A stretch of 64,000 nucleotides of DNA. Source: Leishmania mexicana MHOM/GT/2001/U1103 (Eukaryota > Euglenozoa > Kinetoplastea > Trypanosomatida > Trypanosomatidae). Numbering within the stretch: the stretch's first letter is position 1; each line of letters opens with the position of its first letter. Of the stretch, positions 51,036 through 59,784 are shown piece by piece. Location of the stretch: contig NC_018305.1 of assembly GCF_000234665.1 (NCBI RefSeq), positions 60,827-124,826 on the forward strand. Direction: 5' to 3'. A program made the position numbers and the translations under genes. The notes below the pieces were generated by a model. That model made no database searches. It saw only the letters and a program-made list of their open reading frames with translations, and was not told the origin of the DNA.

Positions 51036-51400
51036 CNTCNTACNCCNNGAANACCTCCTTCTGCCGGTCGCGGGTCAGTCGCGTGAGGTCGCCCTCCCGC
51101 TCAAACATGCCAACGCCATCGCTGTCGAGGCGGCTGCCGAGCCACGCCTTCAACGGCATCTGCAGCACCGCGCGCATGTGGGGCGGCACAAGGTACAACC
51201 TCTTCTCACGGTAGACGAGCAGGTAGCGGTGGCCGTCTACCTTCCGGCGGATGCCGTAGCGACTCTTGATGGCGTTGATGCGGCCCTTGTCCTTCATTTC
51301 CTTCTCCGAGAAGGGCACGAGGTCGGTGCTGCCCGGGAACTGCGAGCCGCGGTTGTTCACGCAGCGGAAGAGGTACATGAGCACCTCGCTGTACTCCTTG
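51036..51400 (-). repeat. Inverted fragment of the recapping-enzyme gene
   Basis: Reverse complement of 54222-54586 (position x pairs with 105622 minus x), encoding the nucleotidyltransferase region around KVDG. At least four substitutions were seen, at the ends of the fragment, and the junction is marked by single Ns at 51037, 51040, 51044, 51047, 51048 and 51052, which points to low-quality consensus. It stops at a gap. Confidence 0.9.
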
Positions 51401-51500
51401 NNNNNNNNNNNNNNNNNNNNNNNNNNNNNNNNNNNNNNNNNNNNNNNNNNNNNNNNNNNNNNNNNNNNNNNNNNNNNNNNNNNNNNNNNNNNNNNNNNNN
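51401..51500. other. Assembly gap, 100 N
   Basis: Exactly 100 unknown bases; true length unknown. Confidence 0.99.
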
Positions 51501-52218
51501 TCCCCCACACATCCCCCCTCCCCCTCCCCCTACCCCTTCCCCCATTCGTTGTTGTTACTCCGTCCCCCTAACGCCTCTTCTCCCCTGTAGTCAGGTCCTA
51601 TTACAAGCGCCCAAAAAGACGCCGACAACGACGACGACGAAGAGCGAGAGCCGGCAACGACACGAAAGACCCCACCTCTGCCTCCGCCTCCCTCCAGCCG
51701 TCGCTCTTCTCCCACTCTAACGACTTTTTCGCCCGTTCTCGTGCGTGTGCGCGTGCGTGTGCCTCCGACACCCCACCGCCACCGCCAACCCTCCTCCCTC
51801 CCCCCTCCCCCTTTTCCCTTCTCGGAGTTGTGCCGTTCTGCCTTCACTGTGGTCTTCCTTCCTCTTGCTCGCTCAGCAGCAGCAGCAGCCTCTTCTCCGC
51901 CCCGTTGGTGCCGGCGAGGTCCACACACACACACACACACCATCACCATCACCCCCCCCGCCACTCCCTCCCCGCCATCTCCCTCTTTGTCCCCTCCCTC
52001 TGCGTGCGTGCATGCGTGTGCGTGTTTGTGTGCGTGCATGCGTGTGTGCACCGTGACGCGTTGTGGTCGCTGCTGAAGACGGAAGGAGAAGTACGAGCAA
52101 CCCGCGTCCCTACACACACGACACCACGCAGCACCGTCGCGGAACGGAAAATACACGTGTACAAGCGATACAAAAGGCTGAGGCAACGGAGGCAGGGTGG
52201 AGGGGGAGCAGTCTTTCC
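51501..52218. other. Intergenic/5' leader of recapping enzyme
   Basis: Pyrimidine-rich tracts at about 51501-51545 and 51786-51822, (CA)n at 51922-51940 and a C/T-rich stretch to about 52005. An open frame extends from 52063 but starts with GTG and has no ATG before 52219. Confidence 0.55.
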
Positions 52219-55200
52219 ATGTCAGACCTAGCCGCTGATGCGGGGAAGCCCCCGCACCAGCAACGGCAGCAGTCATCCCAGGCGAAACCGCCCGTGTCGG
52301 CCGAGACGCGGCTGAACGCGAATGCCAAGTCCTTTACGCCGTCTGCCACCGGGGCACCACCACCACCACCGCCGCCGACTGTCACCACCACTCCTGCTGC
52401 TGGTGCTGCGGCCCCTGCGCATCCACCCGCCAAGCAGCCACCGCCAACGCGCCACGCAGGCACTAAGACACCACCGGCCGGAGCAGGCACGAAGGGGTCG
52501 CCAGCGAGTGGTGCCCAGGCTCTTCCACCGCCAGCCCCGCATCTTCCGCCGGCGCAGTCAGCTGGAAAGAAAGGCATGATGATGATGATGCCACCGCCGC
52601 CTAGGTTCCCGGAGATGGCGGGCATGATCCCGGGCATGCCGCCGCCAATGCCGGGAGCTGCGTCTACTGGAGGCATGATGTCCGCAGGCTTCCTGCCGCC
52701 CCCCCCGCCCCCGCCGCCAGTGATGATGCCGCCACCCAACGGGATGATGTTCCAGCAGCCCGGCACGCCGGGAGGAATGCCGCACCACCACCACCATCCC
52801 GCAGGCATGGCCACGCCGCAGCAGCACTTAGCTTCACAGCACCAGCAGCAGCATGGCATGATGCCCATGTGGATGCCGCCGCCACCTACGCACCAGCACC
52901 AGCACCAGCAGACGGGCATGATGATGCCCATGAACAGCATGATGCCGATGCCGATGCCCATGTCCATCCCCATGCCCATGGGTGCTGCCTCTTCCCCAAT
53001 GCCGCCGGGCCAGCGCAGCAGCGGCCCACAGCAGCACCCGCCGCAGCAGCCGGGCATGATGATGCCCTTCTATCCACCGCCGCAGGCCCCACACGGGACG
53101 ATGCCGCCCATGGCGAGCATGCCGCCTCCAGCGCCGGGCATGGGTATGCCACGCGCACCCCCTCCCACCCCCGGGGCCGCACCAGGTGGTGCGATGATCC
53201 CGCCACAGGCAGCGGGGGCCGCAGCGACTGCGGCGATGATGGCCCCTCCCCCGCACCACTCGTACATGCACCCGCACCCGGGCAGCAACACCGCCAGTGG
53301 CGCCAACGCGGTCGCCCCGACCAGCAGCATCAACAGTGCCCGCAACAGCCACAACAACACCCAGAACCACATCAATACCGGTATGCAGGCGGCGGCAAGC
53401 AGGCCCGCCTCCATGATGCCACCACCGCCCCCACCCCCGCCACCGATGATGATGATGAACCACACCGGAAACACCATGATGCCACCACCGCCACCGCCAC
53501 CGCCGATGCCGCTGCCGCTGCCGCTACCGCCGCCGACCGTCGCGGCGAACGCGCGCGTGAGCGTCGGCAACGCCACGTTGGCTGCACTGAACTCGAAGGA
53601 GCCGCCAAAGTTCTCGTGTGTGCTGCTGTCCGGCATCCCGGCTGTTGGCAAGACGACGCTCGGCCGTGAGCTCGTGAATAGCCTCAAGACCGACGGCATG
53701 GGCTGGGCCTTCTTCAGCGGTGCCGACTTCCTCACCGAGCAGCAGGGCAAGCGCTCCATCTGGGAGACGACGAAGGACGTTTTCGACGCGCTCAGCAGCC
53801 GCCTGGACGAGCTGCTGGAGAGGCAGCACAAGGACCGCAACATCAAGGGCCTTGTCATTGACAAGAACTGCAAGGGCATCGAGGATGTCTACTACCTGAG
53901 TGCGCTGCTGCTGTCCAAGAGTATTCCGTTCGTGGGCATTGTAGGCATGGAGTGCGCGGAGGACGACGTGCTCGTGAGGCGCATGGGCGGCGACGACTAC
54001 CTCAAGGAGAAGCTCAAGTTTCACCGTGTCATTCATGCTCGCATCGTTAGCCTTGCCAAGAGCGCGGGCATGTACCGCTACGTCGACGCCACCAAGAGCA
54101 AGGAGGAGGTGGTGCAGATGTTGCGCACGATGGTGCTCGGCTGCTGCGCGCAGCCGCCGGCGCGAAGTATCGGCAACCACCAGTACGACGATTCCCGCGC
54201 CAACATCATGGTGGACGACTACAAGGAGTACAGCGAGGTGCTCACGCACCTCTTCCGCTGCGTGAACAACCGCGGCTCGCAGTTCCCGGGCAGCACCGAC
54301 CTCGTGCCCTTCTCGGAGAAGGAAATGAAGGACAAGGGCCGCATCAACGCCATCAAGAGTCGCTACGGCATCCGCCGGAAGGTAGACGGCCACCGCTACC
54401 TGCTCGTCTACCGTGAGAAGAGGTTGTACCTTGTGCCGCCCCACATGCGCGCGGTGCTGCAGATGCCGTTGAAGGCGTGGCTCGGCAGCCGCCTCGACAG
54501 CGATGGCGTTGGCATGTTTGTGCTGGAGGGCGACCTCACGCGACTGACCCGCGACCGGCAGAAGGAGGTTTTCCTGGTGTACGACGCCCACTACTGGAGC
54601 GATGCGGTGCAGCCGAGCAGCAACAAGATGATTCGCATGACGTTCTCCGAGCGGCAGGCCTTCCTCGCCGCGAACATGTGCAGCGAATCGAAGGCGTTCT
54701 TTGCGCAGGACGGCGTCGAGTGCGTCGTCGTGCACCAGCCGACGCAGAAGATGTCGGAGGCGGTCGACATGCTCGACTCGGAGGAGTACCCAAGCGACGG
54801 TCTCGTCTTCCAGGCTGTCAACCCGATCCACCGCAGCGACCATGTCTTTGTGTGGCAGCAGCCGTCCTGCATGACTGTCGACTTCCGCGTTGGGCAGCTC
54901 CTCGACACACGCCAGCCGCCGGAGACGGACGCCGACGGAATTCCGACCTCCATGAAGGTCACCACGAGTGACCTTCGCCGCAACGCGAGCGGCACCGTAT
55001 CACCGCAGCAGCAACAGCAGCAGCAGCAGCAGCAGCAGCTGACAGCGCGCCGCGGCAACGTCGACGCCTTCAGCGACCATCCCATTCGCACCTTCATGCT
55101 TGAGGTGTACGACAAGACGGAGAAGATGTACGTGCAGTACGAGAACGCCACGGTCGACGTGCGCCACCCCGACGTGGTGGAGGGCTGCATCGTGACGTGC

Positions 55201-56907
55201 AGCCTCGTGGACGGCATCCCGCGACGCTGGGTGTTCCGCCGCATCCGGTATGACGTGCTGCGCCCGATCTACAAGCTGGACCTGGAGGAGCTGCTTGGCT
55301 CCTGCCTAATCCCGCGGGCGAAGCTGGTGGCGTGGCTGCTGAACGAGCAGATTGTGCCGTCCGAGATCCAGCTGGATGGGAATGGGAGCGGTGCCGGTGG
55401 CAGTGGTAGCGCCACCAACGTGCCGAACGTGCCCCCGCCGTCGTACGATGCGGCTGCTGCGGCTGTCGCTGCGGCTAGCGCCAAGGGCGCTGCTGCGTCT
55501 ATGGGCATGATGCAGGGCCTGGCGACGCCGCTGCCTACGCACGGTATGATGCCGCCGCCGATGAGCGACATTGGTAGCCCGCCTGCCTTCCACGCCCCCA
55601 CCGCCGCCGCCGCCGCCGCCACTGCCATCCCGACGGCGCCGGGTCGCTCCATTTACCCATCCGCCTCCGCTATGCTGTCGCGCGTGGCGGCCGTGCCTGC
55701 AATTCCGGCGCCGCCGCCCGCCGTTCCTGGGCCGCGGCTGCCACTGCAGCTGAGCACAGAGGCGCAGCTGAAGCAGCTAGCAAGCATCGTTCCGTCCTTC
55801 CATGTTGTGGACGGCAGCAAGGAGAGCGGGGCCGCGGCGGTGGCGGTGGCGGTGGCGGCGGCCTCATCGACTCCTGTCACGGCCGGCAGCAACGGCACTG
55901 CCGCTGGGCTCTCGGGTAAGAACGCGGCGTCGCGCGCGACGGGTGGCGCGGCCAGCGACGGCAGCCGCAACTGCGCGCAGTGTCACAAACCAAAGCAGAG
56001 CGAAGACCTCCGTATTGATCGCCGCGATCACCGGCCCTACTGCTACTCGTGCTGGGCCAAGTCCGGCTACGGCTTCTGCGCCGTGTGTGGCGAGTTCAAG
56101 GAGGTGCGGCGTGAGTCCAGGGGCCGCCACAAGGGGTCCTCCGTGTGCACGCCGTGTGGAAGGGCGACGGCGGCCCCTGCAGACGCCGCCAGCAGTAACG
56201 CTTCTCCCGCATCAGGAACGACGGCGGCTGTGGTCGTGAAGACAGCGGCCTCCGCCCCGACAACGCCGGCGGCGAGCGCGGCGGCGCGGGAGGCCACGGA
56301 TGCCAAGGTCGATGCCGTGTTGCCCTCCACGAAGGTCAGGAAGAAGGCTGCGGTAAGGGAGAAGAAGGCTGTCGGGGTTCCCCCGGCGACTGATGAGGCT
56401 GCTCCCAGCACGGGCTGTCCCACTCCGACGGCGGCGGCGGCGGCGAAGCCGGCAGGTGGCGAGGGTGGAAAGACGGCAAAAGTCACTGGCGACGGTGGCC
56501 GGGCAGTGGCGCAGAGCGCGCCGTCGAGCCCGACGACTGGCAAGGGCGGTGGCACGGCGCACGGAGGGAAGAAGAAGGACAGCGCCAAGGTCTCATCCTC
56601 CTCGCCTGATGCGTCCACGTCGGCCTCGCTGCCGGACGCGGCGGCAGAAGCCGCGCTTAGCCAGGCGCCGAAGTCGGAGAAGCCGACGAAGAGTGCACCC
56701 ACCGAGGTGGACGCTGCGCCCGCTCCTGCGGCTCCGGCGGTGGCGGAGGCACCTGCTGCGAAGCCTGAGGACTCGAAGGTCGCTGAGCCACTCGAGGAAG
56801 CTGTAGCTGCCCCCGCCGCACCCGCGGCGTCAACTGCCGTGCAGGACTCGCCCAGGGCGCCGGTGCACGAGGAGAAGCGTAGCGGTGGTGGCTGCCGTCA
56901 GCAGTAA
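52219..56907 (+). CDS. CE1: Cytoplasmic mRNA recapping enzyme: 5'-RNA kinase-like + guanylyltransferase (TbCe1 type) with Cys-rich tail
   Basis: A 1562-residue protein from the ATG at 52219. About 1-455 is Pro/Met/His/Gln-rich with poly-Pro runs. About 472-480, GIPAVGKTT, is a P-loop opening a kinase domain to about 640. The nucleotidyltransferase begins near 680: KVDG (motif I, Lys about 721), LEGDL (motif III), DGLVF (motif IV, about 860), then VWQQP and TVDF at motif V (about 878), followed by a poly-Gln insert and an OB-like part. Near 1252-1311 there is a Cys-rich module (CAQCHKP, CYSC, CAVC, CTPC), then a low-complexity Ala/Lys tail. T. brucei Ce1 is reported to convert monophosphate RNA ends to diphosphate and add GMP in cytoplasmic recapping; this gene has the same kinase-GTase order. 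Motif V lacks both usual lysines. Confidence 0.87.
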   Translation: MSDLAADAGKPPHQQRQQSSQAKPPVSAETRLNANAKSFTPSATGAPPPPPPPTVTTTPAAGAAAPAHPPAKQPPPTRHAGTKTPPAGAGTKGSPASGAQALPPPAPHLPPAQSAGKKGMMMMMPPPPRFPEMAGMIPGMPPPMPGAASTGGMMSAGFLPPPPPPPPVMMPPPNGMMFQQPGTPGGMPHHHHHPAGMATPQQHLASQHQQQHGMMPMWMPPPPTHQHQHQQTGMMMPMNSMMPMPMPMSIPMPMGAASSPMPPGQRSSGPQQHPPQQPGMMMPFYPPPQAPHGTMPPMASMPPPAPGMGMPRAPPPTPGAAPGGAMIPPQAAGAAATAAMMAPPPHHSYMHPHPGSNTASGANAVAPTSSINSARNSHNNTQNHINTGMQAAASRPASMMPPPPPPPPPMMMMNHTGNTMMPPPPPPPPMPLPLPLPPPTVAANARVSVGNATLAALNSKEPPKFSCVLLSGIPAVGKTTLGRELVNSLKTDGMGWAFFSGADFLTEQQGKRSIWETTKDVFDALSSRLDELLERQHKDRNIKGLVIDKNCKGIEDVYYLSALLLSKSIPFVGIVGMECAEDDVLVRRMGGDDYLKEKLKFHRVIHARIVSLAKSAGMYRYVDATKSKEEVVQMLRTMVLGCCAQPPARSIGNHQYDDSRANIMVDDYKEYSEVLTHLFRCVNNRGSQFPGSTDLVPFSEKEMKDKGRINAIKSRYGIRRKVDGHRYLLVYREKRLYLVPPHMRAVLQMPLKAWLGSRLDSDGVGMFVLEGDLTRLTRDRQKEVFLVYDAHYWSDAVQPSSNKMIRMTFSERQAFLAANMCSESKAFFAQDGVECVVVHQPTQKMSEAVDMLDSEEYPSDGLVFQAVNPIHRSDHVFVWQQPSCMTVDFRVGQLLDTRQPPETDADGIPTSMKVTTSDLRRNASGTVSPQQQQQQQQQQQLTARRGNVDAFSDHPIRTFMLEVYDKTEKMYVQYENATVDVRHPDVVEGCIVTCSLVDGIPRRWVFRRIRYDVLRPIYKLDLEELLGSCLIPRAKLVAWLLNEQIVPSEIQLDGNGSGAGGSGSATNVPNVPPPSYDAAAAAVAAASAKGAAASMGMMQGLATPLPTHGMMPPPMSDIGSPPAFHAPTAAAAAATAIPTAPGRSIYPSASAMLSRVAAVPAIPAPPPAVPGPRLPLQLSTEAQLKQLASIVPSFHVVDGSKESGAAAVAVAVAAASSTPVTAGSNGTAAGLSGKNAASRATGGAASDGSRNCAQCHKPKQSEDLRIDRRDHRPYCYSCWAKSGYGFCAVCGEFKEVRRESRGRHKGSSVCTPCGRATAAPADAASSNASPASGTTAAVVVKTAASAPTTPAASAAAREATDAKVDAVLPSTKVRKKAAVREKKAVGVPPATDEAAPSTGCPTPTAAAAAKPAGGEGGKTAKVTGDGGRAVAQSAPSSPTTGKGGGTAHGGKKKDSAKVSSSSPDASTSASLPDAAAEAALSQAPKSEKPTKSAPTEVDAAPAPAAPAVAEAPAAKPEDSKVAEPLEEAVAAPAAPAASTAVQDSPRAPVHEEKRSGGGCRQQ

Positions 56908-57235
56908 CATAGGTGTGGCCATCACCGGCTGCCCCCAAGCAGGTCATGAAGCAATGCGTAGCATGCGCGAGTTGAGGGAAGCGTCCACCACACCCACGCC
57001 ACACAACCCAACCCCTCTCTCCGGCAAGGATGGCGAGAAAGCGAAGGGTGGGAGGGGGAGGGCAATACGCGGCTCGCGTGGACGGAAAGATCACGAGTGG
57101 CGGTGGCACTCGCGTGTGCCGGTGTGTGTATGTGTGTGTGTATGTATATGTGTGTGTGTGTGTATGTGTATGTGTGTGTGTGTGTATGTGTGTGTGTGTG
57201 TATCTGCCTCTCTCTTGGCCCCTTCTTCTCTTATG

Positions 57236-57285
57236 CGTGGTGTTGGATGTCGTCACCGTCGCTGTCGACGACATCCAACACCACG
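57236..57285 (+). repeat. Perfect 19-bp stem, 12-nt loop hairpin
   Basis: Arm 57236-57254 is the exact reverse complement of 57267-57285, around a 12-base loop. It lies about 330 bases after the recapping-enzyme stop codon, so probably in its 3' UTR, and follows a pyrimidine tract at 57205-57232. Confidence 0.85.
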
Positions 57286-57936
57286 TCAGAGGAAGACGGT
57301 AATGATGGTGTGCGGCGTCCGCTGTGGCGCTCACTCTCCCCCTCGTCCTCCCCCACCCCCACCCCCTCTCCCTCCGCCATGTTGCGTGCTCTCTACAGCT
57401 CCCATTTCCCCCTCCCTCCAAGTGTCCTTGGCGCGGTGTTCATCACGGTCGTCGTCGTTGTCGTCGTCGGCTGCCGTATGTAACTCGCGGATCGGCCTGC
57501 CCGTGTCTGCATGTTGTCCCTAATCTGTGTGTGTGTGTGTGTTCTTCCGTGGATGCCTTCCCCTCCCTCCCCCTCCTCGTTCTCGTCCTCCTCCCCCCAC
57601 TCCCCCCACTCCCCCCTCCCTCTCCCTCCTGCGCGTGTGTGGGTGCGTGGGTGTGCGTGTCTCTCACGCTCACGCTCAGAGCACGCACGCACGCACGCAC
57701 GTCACCTCTCAGAGCGTAAAAACGAATCACAGAGAAAAAGGGAGAGGGGAGGGGGAGAAGGGAACGTAATCTGCGCACACGCACACACGCGCGCACACAG
57801 TGGGGGAGAGGGGGCGCAGTCGCTGTCACTGTTGCCGTGCTCGTCGTTCCGTTGTTCCTCCCCCTCCCCCTCCCCCTATTGTTTATTCCGCTGTTGCCGC
57901 GGACGATGGCGAGCTGCGCACCGCCGTCGGTGTTTC

Positions 57937-57983
<47 letters not shown>

Positions 57984-58203
57984 CACGCTGGCGCGACTCT
58001 CTGGTGGTGGTGGTGGCTGTGATCCCATTAGGGCTCAGCTGATGAGTGCGTCGGTTGGCTGCTTCGCCTCGCTTCGTTGTGTCTGTGTGTCCGTGCTGAA
58101 CTCAGCCCTTTTCCTTGACTTGTCCGTTGTCTGCTGTCTCTTCTTCCCTTCGCTGTGCCATGCGCACGTGCTGCGCATGTGTGTGTTTGTGTGTGTGTGT
58201 GTG

Positions 58204-58322
58204 TGTGTGCTGTGCTGTGCTGTGCTGTGCTGTGCAGTGCACAGATATCTATATATATATATATACATATACATACAGTTATACACATATGGGCACATCA
58301 CGCACACACACACACACACACA
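58204..58322 (+). repeat. Composite microsatellite: TGTGC array, (TA)n, (CA)n
   Basis: Five near-tandem TGTGC-type units at about 58206-58232, (TA)n at about 58248-58264 and (CA)n at about 58302-58322, preceded by (TG)n. The outer TG and CA runs are complementary. Confidence 0.8.
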
Positions 58323-59390
58323 GAACGCGCAGCACGTGCGCACGCGACTTTAATGAATAACGGGAAAAGTTTCTGTTTTCATTTCTAATGAACGTCGTCT
58401 GTCCCCGCCACCGATGCCGCTACGGCACACCACCCACCACCGCCGAACGCCCCTCTCTCTCCCTCTCTCCCTGCCTGCCTGTGTGTGCTGGTGTGCTGGT
58501 GTGTGTGTGTGTGTGGTGCGTGTGTGTGTGTGTGTGTGTGTGCGGGGGTGGGTCTGTGTCGCCCTTCCCCCTGAACCTTCCCCGCCTCCCCCCTCCCCCC
58601 CACCCACTTGTGTGCTCTACACATCGCACACCGGGGGGCGTGCACGTGTGCGCCATCGTTGTGCCCTTCGCCTCCGTTCTTCATCTTTTTTTTCCGTTGT
58701 CGCTGCGATGGCAGCTCTGTCGTTTGGGTGTGGCCACGTGCGTCGCTGTCGTGGACGTGCCCACCCACCGAAACATGCACGCCGGAAACCGTGCGCGTGT
58801 ACGCGTGCGTGCGGCTGTGCTTGCTAAGCCGAACATGAAGACCAATGTCTCAAGAAGAGGCGTCGAAGTGAACTGGAGGGGAACGTAACCAAGTCAGAAG
58901 GCTGTGCGTGGCAGCAGCCGTACTCGCACTCCTGCACACGCAGCGCATCCAGGTCCCTTCGTCCGTGCAGGTGCACGACCGTGCCAGCAAGCGCGATGGA
59001 CACTGGCTGTCTTGGGACGCGTGTGGGTGTGTGTAAGGAGGCGCGTGGAGGCGTGCCATCGCCGTCACCACCGCCACCGCCCCCTCCTGTGGTTGGGTGG
59101 GGATCTTGACAGGCTTTTGTGCCGTGTCTGTGTCCATGTCCGCCCAGTGGGCGAGGGATCTATGGATGGATAAGGAGGGCGAGGGGGGAAGGGGGGAGGC
59201 GTCGACCTGGCGCGCTCGATCGAACACATCACGAAGCGCCGCTCCGTGAGCGCGTGATGCAGCCGTCCCTTCCCTCCCCCCTCGCCCCCTCCTCACCCCT
59301 ACCAGGCAACGTCCAGCACGTCTGGGGCGACGTCGTCCATCACCGGTTCGTGTGCGGGGGAGGGGAGGGGGGGGGGCACACACACGCACA

Positions 59391-59421
<31 letters not shown>

Positions 59422-59784
59422 CCCCCTCCCCCTCCTCGACTCCATGACTGCCGTATCCGCTCAACCCTCCCCTCCCCCCCCCGTCCCCGTCTCCCTCCGA
59501 TCTCGCACCAGCGAGCACAGTACATCTTCACGCAGGCACCTATACACACCTCTCTCTCTCCCTCCTCCCTCGCTTTACACACACACACACACACAAAGTG
59601 ACACGTGTGCACGCGTGGCCCTCTTCCATCATCCCCTGCACGGACACGCGTGTGTGTGTGTGTGTGTCCGTGGCCATAATCGTCATCATCTATTTTCTCT
59701 CTCATTTTCTGTTGTAGCGCTCTCTAACCCCCACCTCCTCTCCCCACCCCGCCAAGCGTGGAACGACGTGAGCGTGTCGGAAAC

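Larger units (their letters stand above)
56908..59784. other. Long intergenic region with hairpin and many microsatellites
   Basis: At 2.9 kb this is the longest gene-free interval. It has (TG)n at 57120-57202, 57525-57542, 57940-57978 and 58180-58208, a TGTGC pentamer array, (TA)n, (CA)n and C-tracts. A 19-bp hairpin lies at 57236-57285. A pyrimidine tract at about 59700-59755 precedes the acyl-CoA synthetase. Bases 58850-59330 are non-repetitive but hold no recognisable gene. Confidence 0.65.

Noticed and set aside
50407..51510. Minus-strand frame joining recapping-gene and nicotinamidase-antisense sequence through Ns
   Set aside because: Exists only because of the chimeric contig and ambiguous bases.
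53524..54843. 439-codon minus-strand frame antisense to the recapping enzyme
   Set aside because: Caused by high GC3 of the sense gene; composition is Leu/Ala/Val/His/Arg-rich with no domain, and it opposes the direction of the polycistron.
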